A DNA stretch of 5,460 nt, taken from positions 1-5,460 of the forward strand of contig JAQVGR010000148.1 in the NCBI GenBank assembly GCA_028696635.1, given 5' to 3'. This document shows positions 1-5,460 of the stretch, piece after piece. Each line of letters starts with the position of its first letter. Position 1 is the stretch's first letter. The notes under the pieces were generated by a model that was not told the origin of the DNA, ran no database searches, and saw only the letters and a program-made list of their open reading frames with translations. Source of the DNA: Candidatus Krumholzibacteriia bacterium (lineage in GTDB: Bacteria; Krumholzibacteriota; Krumholzibacteriia; Krumholzibacteriales; Krumholzibacteriaceae). Position numbers and translations under genes: made by a program.

Positions 1-1
1 G

Positions 2-736
2 CTCGGCGCGGCGATCCAGGCGGGGGTCCTCTCGGGGGAGGTCGAGGAGATCATCCTGCTCGACGTCACGCCGCTGAGCCTCGGGATCGAGACCCTCGGC
101 GGGATGATGACGGTCCTGATCGAGCGCAACACGACGATCCCCTGCCGCAAGAGCCAGATCTTCTCGACGGCCACCGACAACCAGCCCGCCGTGAGCATCC
201 ACGTGGTCCAGGGAGAGCGGGAGATGGCCCGCGACAACCGGACCCTGGCGCGGTTCGACCTGGTCGGGATACCGCCCCTGCCGCGAGGCGTCGCCCAGAT
301 CGAGGTCTGTTTCGACATCGACGCGGACGGCATCATGCACGTCTCGGCGAAGGACCTCGGCACCGGCAAGGAGCAGAAGATAGAGATCAGGGTTGCGAGC
401 GGGCTCTCGACCGACGAGATCGAGCGCATGGTCAGGGACGCCGAGGAGCACGCCGTCGAGGACGAGCAGAAGAAGCGCGTCGCCCGCGTGCTCAACGAGG
501 CGGAGATCCTCGCCTATTCGACCGAGAAGACGCTCGAGGAGCACGGCGGCCGCATCCCCGAATCGGACCGCCAGACGATCATGTTCAACCTCGAGGACCT
601 GCGCAAGCTCCTCGACGCGGACGGGCATGACGTCGACGCCATCAGGAAGGCGACGGCGGACCTCTCGACAGCCGTGTACAAGATCGCCGAGCTGATGTAT
701 CATACGTCGGTCGGGTCGGACTCGACGAGCGGGTGA
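2..736 (+). CDS. dnaK: Chaperone protein DnaK (Hsp70), C-terminal part, 5' end outside window
   Basis: Cytoplasmic Hsp70 chaperone that binds exposed hydrophobic peptide segments in an ATP-dependent cycle with DnaJ and GrpE. The frame is open from base 2 and gives 244 residues. It begins at the very end of the ATPase domain (LGAAIQAGVLSGEV), followed by the conserved interdomain linker IILLDVTPL (window residues 17-25). The beta-sandwich substrate-binding domain comes next (about 26-133, with NTTIPCRKSQIFSTA, VVQGER and FDIDADGIMHVSAKD). The helical lid starts at GLSTDEIERMVRDAEEH (from residue 134). Identity is clear from near-continuous resemblance to E. coli DnaK. The internal ATG at 104 is not the start, because conserved sequence continues upstream of it. 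The C-terminus is short: it ends YHTSVGSDSTSG, without the long tail and acidic EEV-type end of E. coli DnaK. dnaJ follows after 61 bp, consistent with a chaperone operon. Confidence 0.97.
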   Translation, partial: LGAAIQAGVLSGEVEEIILLDVTPLSLGIETLGGMMTVLIERNTTIPCRKSQIFSTATDNQPAVSIHVVQGEREMARDNRTLARFDLVGIPPLPRGVAQIEVCFDIDADGIMHVSAKDLGTGKEQKIEIRVASGLSTDEIERMVRDAEEHAVEDEQKKRVARVLNEAEILAYSTEKTLEEHGGRIPESDRQTIMFNLEDLRKLLDADGHDVDAIRKATADLSTAVYKIAELMYHTSVGSDSTSG

Positions 737-797
737 TCCCGGCGGCATATCTCAATCCTGACCGCGAACAGTAACCGTAGTGCGACCGGACGGGGGC

Positions 798-1952
798 ATG
801 GCAAAAAGGGACTACTACGAGGTGCTCGGCGTCGAGCGGAGCGCCACGACCGATGAGATCAAGAAGGCCTATCGCAAGCTGGCGTTGAAATACCATCCCG
901 ACAAGAACCCGGGAGACACAGAGGCCGAGGAGAAGTTCAAGGAGGCCACCGAGGCGTACGAGGTCCTGCGCGACCAGGAGAAGCGCTCGCGCTACGACCA
1001 GTTCGGCCACGCCGGCCTCGGCGGCCCCGGCGGCGGCCCCGGCGGGTACGACTTCAGCGGCGGCTTCGATCTCAGCGACGCCCTGCGCGCCTTCATGCGC
1101 GACTTCGGCATGGGGGGCGGCGGGTTCGAGTCGTTCTTCGGAGGGGGCCAGCAGCGGGGCGGCGGGAGGCGCGGCGCCGCGCACCAGCGCGGCGGCGACC
1201 TGCAGATCCGCCTCAAGCTCACCCTCGAGGAGGTCTCCCGCGAGACGGTCAAGAAGATCAAGGTCACCCGGATGGTTCCCTGCGCGGAGTGCGGGGGGAG
1301 CGGGGCGCGCAAGGGGACCGAGCGGACCGTCTGCCCGATGTGCGGCGGGGCGGGGGAGATCCGCAAGACATCGCAGTCGCTCTTCGGCACCTTCATGAAC
1401 ATAGCCACCTGCCCGCGGTGCTCCGGGGAGGGGACCGTCGCCGCCGAGCCGTGCGGGAAGTGCCGCGGCGACGGCCGGGTCAAGGGGACCAGCTCGGTCG
1501 AGGTGAAGATCCCCGCCGGCGTGGCGACGGGGAACTACCTCACGCTCGCGGGGCAGGGGAACGCCGGCCCCCACGGCGGGCCGCCGGGGGACCTCGTCAT
1601 CGTGATCGACGAGATCGGGCACGAGTTCTTCGAGCGCCACGGCTTCGACGTCCTCCTCGACCTGCCGGTCAGCTTCACCCAGCTCGCCCTCGGGGACAAG
1701 GTCGAGATCCCCACCCTGGACGGGAAGGCGGCGTTGAAGATCCCCGCGGGGACGCATTCGCACAAGATCTTCCGGCTCAAGGGGAAGGGGATCCCCCGCC
1801 TGCACGGCCACGGCAGGGGAGACCAGCTGGTCCGCCTGATCGCGTGGACCCCGCAGAACCCCGGCCCCGAGGAGAAGGAGCTCCTGAGAAAGCTCGGAGA
1901 GCGCCAGAAACAGGCCCCGCCGAAGCCGGGGCGCAAGGTCTACGATTCCTGA
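798..1952 (+). CDS. dnaJ: Chaperone protein DnaJ (class A Hsp40)
   Basis: Co-chaperone that recruits unfolded clients to DnaK and triggers its ATP hydrolysis in the cytoplasm. The 384-residue product, close to the usual class A length, has all the domains. The J domain (1-70) starts MAKRDYYEVLGV and carries the essential HPD at 33-35. A Gly/Phe-rich linker (about 72-140) includes DLSDALRAFMRDFGMGGGG. The zinc region (162-226) has four intact CxxCxGxG repeats: CAECGGSG, CPMCGGAG, CPRCSGEG and CGKCRGDG. The C-terminal client-binding and dimerisation beta domains follow. ATG 798 is chosen because the J domain canonically begins there. A GTG at 780 would add six residues with no family support. 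GGACGG at 788-793 may be a weak ribosome-binding site. dnaK ends 61 bp upstream and rsmE begins 10 bp downstream, so the three are probably co-transcribed. Nothing looks damaged. Confidence 0.98.
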   Translation: MAKRDYYEVLGVERSATTDEIKKAYRKLALKYHPDKNPGDTEAEEKFKEATEAYEVLRDQEKRSRYDQFGHAGLGGPGGGPGGYDFSGGFDLSDALRAFMRDFGMGGGGFESFFGGGQQRGGGRRGAAHQRGGDLQIRLKLTLEEVSRETVKKIKVTRMVPCAECGGSGARKGTERTVCPMCGGAGEIRKTSQSLFGTFMNIATCPRCSGEGTVAAEPCGKCRGDGRVKGTSSVEVKIPAGVATGNYLTLAGQGNAGPHGGPPGDLVIVIDEIGHEFFERHGFDVLLDLPVSFTQLALGDKVEIPTLDGKAALKIPAGTHSHKIFRLKGKGIPRLHGHGRGDQLVRLIAWTPQNPGPEEKELLRKLGERQKQAPPKPGRKVYDS

Positions 1953-1958
1953 GAGAGG
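1953..1958 (+). promoter_or_regulatory. Ribosome-binding site of rsmE
   Basis: The purine tract GAGAGG directly follows the dnaJ stop codon TGA (1950-1952) and precedes the rsmE ATG at 1963 by 4 bases. The spacing is slightly short, but the position fits translation of rsmE coupled to termination of dnaJ. It supports the ATG at 1963 as the start. Confidence 0.6.
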
Positions 1959-1962
1959 TAGC

Positions 1963-2712
1963 ATGGCGGCGGAGAGATTCTTCATAGTGCGCACCCGCCC
2001 CGGGGAAGGGGAGACGGTCATCCTCGATCAGGAGCAGTCGCATCATCTGCGGGACGTAGTGCGCGCGCGCACCGGCGACGAGGTGATACTCCTCGACGGG
2101 GAGGGGGGGCGGTACGAGGCGGCCGTCCGCTCGACCGAGGGCTCCGGCGCCGCAGTGGAGATCCTGCATGCGGCGGTCGCGCCGCAGCCCCCGCAGGTCG
2201 ACCTCGCGATCGCCGTCACCAAGGCGCACCGGATGGAGATCGCCGTGGAGAAGTGCGCCGAGCTCGGCATCCGCAAAATCATCCCGCTCGCCTGCCGCAA
2301 CAGCGTCTGGCGTGGCGGCCCCGAGGAAGCGGCGCACAAGGCGGAGCGATTCGCCCGCAAGATAGAGGCGGCATGCAAGCAGTCGGGGAACCCGTGGTTC
2401 ACCGTGGTCGATCCGGTCGTCGACGTCTCCGGGCTGATGCGGCTGATCGGGGGATGGGAGCTGGTCTACCTGGCCGACTCCGCCGGACAGCCGGCCCCGA
2501 AGACCCTGCGGCGCACGCGGCAGGCCTCGGCGGTGCTGGGGATCATCGGACCCGAGGGAGGGTTCACGCAGGAGGAGACCGCCTCGCTCGTCGCCGCCCG
2601 CGCGATCCCCGTCACCCTCGGCCCCACGCGCCTGCGGGCCGAGACCGCCGTGATCTGTCTCGCCTGGTGGCTTCTGGCCGCCTCGGGGCCGGCGTCGCCG
2701 GCGGGAAAATGA
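1963..2712 (+). CDS. rsmE: 16S rRNA (uracil(1498)-N3)-methyltransferase RsmE
   Basis: S-adenosylmethionine-dependent SPOUT-class enzyme that methylates N3 of U1498 (E. coli numbering) in 16S rRNA of the 30S subunit. The 249-residue length is normal for the family. An N-terminal PUA-like RNA-binding domain contains SHHLRDVVRARTGDEV (26-41). The C-terminal knotted domain has KAHRMEIAVEKCAELGIRKI (87-106), FARKIEAACKQSGNP (130-144), the SAM-binding loop GIIGPEGGFTQEE (193-205), and the knot motif LGPTRLRAETA (219-229). In the last motif T222 replaces the usual R or K of LGxRILRxETA, and L224 is followed by the conserved R-x-ETA. The start at ATG 1963 lies 10 bp after the dnaJ stop, with GAGAGG upstream, so this is the last visible gene of the dnaK-dnaJ operon. 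No methylthiotransferase (mtaB) gene follows, because the next gene is convergent. Confidence 0.95.
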   Translation: MAAERFFIVRTRPGEGETVILDQEQSHHLRDVVRARTGDEVILLDGEGGRYEAAVRSTEGSGAAVEILHAAVAPQPPQVDLAIAVTKAHRMEIAVEKCAELGIRKIIPLACRNSVWRGGPEEAAHKAERFARKIEAACKQSGNPWFTVVDPVVDVSGLMRLIGGWELVYLADSAGQPAPKTLRRTRQASAVLGIIGPEGGFTQEETASLVAARAIPVTLGPTRLRAETAVICLAWWLLAASGPASPAGK

Positions 2713-2732
2713 TCGGGATCTCCGGGCGGTAG

Positions 2733-2751
2733 TTCCGGCCCGCGGCCGGGA
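2733..2751. terminator. Hairpin at convergent junction, possible bidirectional terminator
   Basis: A perfect 6-bp G+C stem, CCGGCC / GGCCGG (2735-2740 with 2744-2749), encloses a 3-base loop CGC. T2734-G2750 and T2733-A2751 could extend it to 8 bp. It lies in the 39-bp gap between the ends of rsmE (plus) and the carboxypeptidase gene (minus), where a shared terminator is expected. Neither side is followed directly by a T run, so it is not a classic intrinsic terminator. It may act by pausing or by blocking 3' exonucleases. Short G+C palindromes are common in DNA of this composition. Confidence 0.45.
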
Positions 2752-3648
2752 TCACCTCGCGCCCTGCCGGGCGCCGCTCCCCGGCGAGGCCAGGATCTCG
2801 AGGAGGCCACGGGAAAGGAGCTCCCGCGCCTTCGCGTCGCGCTCTTTCCAGTGCGTCGATCCCATGACGACGGCTATCGCCCGCGCTCCCCTTCGCGTGG
2901 CGGTCGCGGCGATCGAGTACCCCGCCTTCCGGAAATATCCCGTCTTGAGCCCGTCGCACCCCTCGAAGGTGCCGAGCAGGTTGTTGTGCGTGCGCATGAT
3001 GAACGGTTTTCCCGAATCGGCCCTCAGGGTGCGCACGGTCTCCGAGGTGTACTCCAGGGCCTTCGGATGCTTGAGCAGCTCGCGGGAGAGCCTGGCCATG
3101 TCGCGCGGCGTCGATACGGCCGGCTGATGGCCCTTGCCGGGGGGGAGCCCGTGCACGGAGTGGAAGGTGGTATGGGCCATCCCCAGCTCCTTCGCCCGCC
3201 CGTTCATCATGTCGACGAACGCCTCCTTCGTCCCGGCGATATGGATCGCCAGTGCCGTCGCCGCGTCGTTCGCCGACTGCACGACCAGTGCGTAGAGCAT
3301 GTCCTCGAGCGACATGCTCTCTTTCTCCTTGAGATAGACCTGCGAGCCGCCCATGGTCGCGGCCGCCGCCGTGACGGGGACCTTCTCCTCGGGCTGCAGC
3401 GCCCCCTTCTCGATCATCTCGACGATGATCAGCAGGTTCATCAGCTTCACCATGCTCGCCGGGTAGCAGAGGGCGTCGGGGTTGTCCTCGTGCAGCACCT
3501 TCCCGGAGGCGGCGTCGATGAGGATCGACCCGCGATAGGGGGATTTCGAGAGCACCCCGGCATCCGCCCCGGCGGCGGAGGATCCGCCGGAGAGAAGAAT
3601 GCCCAGAGCCAGAACCGATCCGATGACCGCCCGCGCTGTGATTTTCAT
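2752..3648 (-). CDS. D-alanyl-D-alanine carboxypeptidase, peptidase family S11 (DacA/DacF-like)
   Basis: Serine penicillin-binding protein that removes the terminal D-Ala from peptidoglycan pentapeptides outside the cytoplasmic membrane. The 298-residue product opens with a Sec signal peptide: a basic start (MKITAR), a hydrophobic run AVIGSVLALGILL (7-19), and a likely cleavage after AGA (26-28). All three active-site motifs are present: SMVK at 65-68 (nucleophile S65, K68), SAN at 125-127, and KTG at 235-237 within DGLKTGYF. After KTG only about 60 residues remain, so the beta-rich second domain and amphipathic membrane anchor of E. coli PBP5 are missing and the enzyme is probably periplasmic and soluble. 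An in-frame ATG at 3768 was rejected, because it would put 40 non-conserved residues before the signal peptide. The start overlaps the end of the GH13 frame by ATGA. It could equally be named dacA, dacB or dacF, so no symbol is given. Confidence 0.93.
   Translation of the reverse strand: MKITARAVIGSVLALGILLSGGSSAAGADAGVLSKSPYRGSILIDAASGKVLHEDNPDALCYPASMVKLMNLLIIVEMIEKGALQPEEKVPVTAAAATMGGSQVYLKEKESMSLEDMLYALVVQSANDAATALAIHIAGTKEAFVDMMNGRAKELGMAHTTFHSVHGLPPGKGHQPAVSTPRDMARLSRELLKHPKALEYTSETVRTLRADSGKPFIMRTHNNLLGTFEGCDGLKTGYFRKAGYSIAATATRRGARAIAVVMGSTHWKERDAKARELLSRGLLEILASPGSGARQGAR
3295..3319. repeat. Perfect inverted repeat inside the carboxypeptidase gene
   Basis: GAGCATGTC (3295-3303) and its exact reverse complement GACATGCTC (3311-3319) flank the 7-base loop CTCGAGC. 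The outer bases A3294 and T3320 add a tenth pair. On the minus strand it encodes ESMSLEDMLY, a normally conserved stretch just before the SAN motif. The symmetry may therefore be a by-product of the similar codons for SM and ML. An mRNA hairpin could form here, but no function is evident. Confidence 0.5.
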
Positions 3649-5460
3649 GCCTTCCGCCTTTCCCGGTTGCTGCGAATCGATGGGGTGGCTGCGTTTTCCG
3701 GGACCGATACCACAGAACCGGCTCCGTGTGAACCTGTTTTTCTCGCAGGGGGAGAAAATTCCGCGCATCCGCGGCCCTCGCGTCGGCGCAGCAGGACCAT
3801 CCGCCGCGTTGTCTCCGACCCGGGCGCGGTCAGACGGCAGAAGTAGACCCCTGACGCCGCGGTCGCGCCGTGGTCGTTCGTGGCGTCCCAGCGCACCTCG
3901 TGCCGCCCGGCGGGGAGCGGGCCGTCGAGGAGGGTCCGCACCAGGCGGCCGGAGAGATCGTACACGCGCAGCGCGACGGGGCCGGCGGCGGGAAGGGTGA
4001 AGCGGATCGTCGTCGAGGGATGGAACGGGGTGGGGAGGTTCGGGTCCAGCGCGCCGGCGCGCGGCGGCGCCGCATCCTCTTCGTCCCCGGTCTGCTCGCT
4101 CCCCGCCTGCAGTACGACGAGCCCCATCGCCGGCAGTCCGATCACGAGCGAGTGGCTGTACCCGTCGTAGGCGAACGCCTCGGGGACGAGGGTCCCGCCG
4201 TTGACCGGCCCGTCGCCGCCGTAGAGCGGGTCTTCGCTGTTGAGTACCTCGCGCCAGAAGACCTCCCGCGGGACGCCGATACGGTACGAGGGATAGTCCG
4301 AGTTGGAGAAGCTGGCCACGATGACGAAGTCGCTCTCACCGCTCCAGCGCCTGAACCCTATCACGTTCCCCCCCTCGTTGAGATGGCGCACGTCGCGCGA
4401 CGCCCCCGCCCGGAATGCCGGCTCGATCCGCAGCTCGAAGAGATCGACATAGTACGCGAAGATCTCGTCGTAGTTCGTTTTCTTGGCCCAGTCGTTCCGG
4501 TTTGCGAGGTCGGTCCCGAAGTCGGCGTCCTCGAGCCACTCGGTCCCCATCAGCACGGCGGGGATCCCCGGCGCGAGGGCGACGATCCCCTGGGCGAGCT
4601 TCGTGCGGCCGCGCGCGTAGAGGTCGTCGTGGGGGAAGGTCGTGTCTATCGTCCTGACCGCGCGCTGTCCGCCGCTCGAGGGCCAGGCCTCGTCGTGGAG
4701 CTCGAAGTAGTTCACCGCGCGCGCGCCGCCGAGGTATTCCCCCGCGCCGTAGATGATGTCCCTGATCCGCCCCATCTCGGGATCTCCGAGGGCGGCGTCG
4801 AAGATCTCCTCGCGGATCGTGTCGGTGAACCAGTCGAAGTACTGCGCGTCGAACCCCGCCCCGCCGAGGCTCGTCGGGCGCGTGACCCAGTCGTCGTCGG
4901 GAAGCTGCTCGGCGATGACGATCGCCCCGGCGAATCGCCTGTCTATAAGGTCGTTCATCTCCTGCATCAGCGACCAGCCCCCGGCCTGCAGCGTCATGTA
5001 TGCGGTCGCGTCCATGCGGAACCCGTCGATCCGGTACTCCTCGAGCCAGTGCAGGGCCGAGCCGAGGAAGTACTCGCGCACGGGGCCGCGGTCGAAGTCT
5101 GCCTGCGAACCCCACGGGTCTCGACGGCGGGGTCGTCGAAGTAGATCTGCGTGCCGTCGTAGTACCAGAGGTAGTTGTCGCTGAAGCTGAAGTGGTTCCA
5201 GACGATGTCGAGCAGGACGGCGATCCCGTGCAGGTGCAGGGCGTCGACCATCGATTTCAGGTCGTCGGGCGATCCGTAGGCCCACTCGGGGGCCCAGGCG
5301 GTGATCGGGTTGTACCCGCCTGAGAGATCGCCGGGGAACTCGGTGACGGGGTTGATCATGACGGCGTTGACCCCGAGCTCGGCGAGGTGGCCCGCCCGCG
5401 CCGCCACGTCGATGTACCGCGACGGGTGGGGAGCCGCGCCGTACGGATCGTTGCGTCCGG
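3645..5460 (-). CDS. Secreted GH13 alpha-amylase / glucan-branching-enzyme-like protein, frameshifted, 5' end outside window
   Basis: Glycoside hydrolase family 13 barrel acting on alpha-1,4/1,6-glucans. Conserved sequence enters at the window edge (5458) as NDPYGAAPHPSRYIDVAARA. Region I is DIVWNH (5209-5192). Region II is GFRMDA with nucleophile D at 5012-5010. Region III is VIAEQL with acid/base E at 4910-4908. Region IV is FELHDE with H-D at 4697-4692. A beta domain follows (VIGFRRWSGESDFVIVASFS to about 4110), then an acidic linker and a FlgD/T9SS-like sorting domain (4049-3786). GVNAVMINPVTEFPG and ALHWLEEYRIDGFRMDATAYM-type sequence resemble branching enzymes, but hydrolysis cannot be excluded. 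About 604 residues lie in the window. The frame breaks at 5116-5118. Upstream sequence continues out of frame to a stop at 4994-4996, while downstream sequence resumes in the next frame. The final 46 codons after 3786 look non-native, and the stop overlaps the carboxypeptidase start. The gene is either truly broken or carries a sequence error. Confidence 0.85.
   Translation of the reverse strand, partial: RTQRSVRRGSPPVAVHRRGGAGGPPRRARGQRRHDQPRHRVPRRSLRRVQPDHRLGPRVGLRIARRPEIDGRRPAPARDRRPARHRLEPLQLQRQLPLVLRRHADLLRRPRRRDPWGSQADFDRGPVREYFLGSALHWLEEYRIDGFRMDATAYMTLQAGGWSLMQEMNDLIDRRFAGAIVIAEQLPDDDWVTRPTSLGGAGFDAQYFDWFTDTIREEIFDAALGDPEMGRIRDIIYGAGEYLGGARAVNYFELHDEAWPSSGGQRAVRTIDTTFPHDDLYARGRTKLAQGIVALAPGIPAVLMGTEWLEDADFGTDLANRNDWAKKTNYDEIFAYYVDLFELRIEPAFRAGASRDVRHLNEGGNVIGFRRWSGESDFVIVASFSNSDYPSYRIGVPREVFWREVLNSEDPLYGGDGPVNGGTLVPEAFAYDGYSHSLVIGLPAMGLVVLQAGSEQTGDEEDAAPPRAGALDPNLPTPFHPSTTIRFTLPAAGPVALRVYDLSGRLVRTLLDGPLPAGRHEVRWDATNDHGATAASGVYFCRLTAPGSETTRRMVLLRRREGRGCAEFSPPARKTGSHGAGSVVSVPENAATPSIRSNRERRKA
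3657..3663 (-). promoter_or_regulatory. Ribosome-binding site of the carboxypeptidase gene
   Basis: On the minus strand GGAAAGG (3663-3657) ends 8 bases before the ATG at 3648. A second purine tract, GGAAGG, sits only 1 base away. The good spacing decides for ATG 3648, the codon that also opens the signal peptide, over the in-frame ATG at 3768. Confidence 0.6.
3704..3732 (-). promoter_or_regulatory. Candidate sigma70-type promoter for the carboxypeptidase gene
   Basis: Reading the minus strand, TTCACA (3732-3727, five of six matches to TTGACA) is separated by exactly 17 bases from TATCGG (3709-3704, three of six matches to TATAAT). A TGG precedes the TAT, giving an extended -10. Transcription would start near 3697, leaving a leader of about 50 bases before ATG 3648. 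The surrounding stretch (about 3655-3775) is richer in A+T than the coding DNA on either side. The match is partial and the region is also read as the tail of the GH13 frame, so this is tentative. Confidence 0.3.
3786..4049 (-). other. C-terminal FlgD-like / type IX-secretion-style sorting domain of the GH13 protein
   Basis: This 88-residue segment starts at LDPNLPTPFHPSTTIRFTLP, passes through VALRVYDLSGRLVRTLLDG, AGRHEVRWDATNDHG and ASGVYFCRL, and ends TTRRMVLLR. The pattern is that of C-terminal sorting or surface-anchoring domains, which in Bacteroidetes are recognised by the type IX secretion machinery and removed. It implies that the enzyme is exported. Family members normally end at or just after the final KMVLLR-type motif, but here the frame continues for 46 codons. 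Confidence 0.8.
5116..5118 (-). other. Frameshift site in the GH13 gene (apparent 1-base deletion in a G run)
   Basis: On the minus strand the upstream frame reads FDDPAVET and then turns to unrelated RGVRRQTSTAAP, ending at a stop at 4994-4996. Adding one C to the CCC run (one G to GGG at 5116-5118 on the plus strand) gives FDDPAVETPWGSQADFD, the expected GH13 sequence, and joins the frame holding regions II-IV. Without the shift, translation stops before every catalytic residue is made. Confidence 0.9.

Larger units (their letters stand above)
3645..3785 (-). other. Anomalous 46-codon extension after the sorting domain
   Basis: Beginning RREGRGCAEFSPPARK, this stretch has no recognisable domain, matches no expected sorting-domain ending, and is richer in A+T than neighbouring coding sequence. 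All three minus-strand frames are open across it. The second codon after the LL of MVLLR is CGA (3785-3783), one transition away from TGA, which would end the protein exactly at MVLLR. It also holds the candidate promoter and ribosome-binding site of the next gene. It is best read as former intergenic DNA, although a genuine extension is possible. Confidence 0.5.

Noticed and set aside
780..797. GTG start for DnaJ at 780
   Set aside because: It adds only MRPDGG before the canonical MAKRDYYE start of the J domain. ATG 798 fits the family.
737..797. Promoter or regulatory element between dnaK and dnaJ
   Set aside because: The 61-bp gap shows no convincing -35/-10 pair, hairpin or CIRCE-like inverted repeat.
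1020..1060. GGCGGCCCC repeats as a tandem repeat element
   Set aside because: They simply encode the Gly/Pro-rich linker of DnaJ.
642..2021. Long minus-strand open frame opposite dnaJ
   Set aside because: It is a mirror of dnaJ codon structure and its product is low-complexity Leu/Ala/Arg/Pro. dnaJ is unambiguous.
3649..3768. Upstream ATG at 3768 as the carboxypeptidase start
   Set aside because: It would place 40 non-conserved residues before an obvious signal peptide. ATG 3648 has a well-spaced ribosome-binding site.
2851..3846. Long plus-strand open frame opposite the carboxypeptidase gene
   Set aside because: It is antisense to a gene with all S11 motifs. Its product is an Arg/Gly/His-rich artefact of high G+C with no recognisable domain.
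3870..5144. Long plus-strand open frame (about 424 codons) opposite the GH13 gene
   Set aside because: The minus strand carries GH13 regions I-IV and a sorting domain. The plus-strand translation has no family features and reflects codon bias.
1..5460. A novel defence, mobile or biosynthetic system
   Set aside because: Every long coding region belongs to a known family. There are no transposases, integrases, direct-repeat arrays or unexplained gene clusters.

Overview
The window carries housekeeping genes from a high-G+C bacterium (by eye about two-thirds G+C, with strong G/C third positions) in two convergent blocks. The lineage is not fixed by these genes. One clue is the C-terminal domain of the secreted glycoside hydrolase: an NLPTPFHPSTTIRF start, a VYDLSGRLVRTL core and a TRRMVLLR end. 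This is the FlgD-like / type IX-secretion-style sorting domain common in the FCB superphylum and high-G+C candidate phyla near it (Krumholzibacteriota, Eisenbacteria, Latescibacteria and similar). That placement is an inference.

Plus-strand block (2-2712): the 3' part of dnaK, then complete dnaJ, then complete rsmE. The gaps are 61 bp and 10 bp, so this looks like one chaperone operon. DnaJ delivers clients to DnaK and stimulates its ATPase. RsmE methylates 16S rRNA and commonly rides at the end of dnaK-dnaJ operons. grpE is not between dnaK and dnaJ, and prmA, which sits between dnaJ and rsmE in some operons, is absent.

Convergent junction (2713-2751): 39 bp holding a strong G+C hairpin that could stop transcription from either side, although it has no T tract.

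Minus-strand block (5460 down to 2752): a GH13 alpha-amylase / branching-enzyme-like gene whose 5' end lies beyond the window, then a small signal-peptide-bearing D-alanyl-D-alanine carboxypeptidase (peptidase S11). The GH13 gene is broken by an apparent single-base deletion at 5116-5118. Its reading frame also runs 46 codons past the natural end of its sorting domain and stops in a 4-base ATGA overlap with the carboxypeptidase start. The 46-codon stretch is open in all three minus-strand frames and contains a plausible promoter, so it may be a former intergenic region that became coding when a stop codon was lost.

I see no mobile element, CRISPR array, tRNA, rRNA or undescribed multi-gene system. 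The points of interest are the frameshift and the odd 3' end of the GH13 gene.
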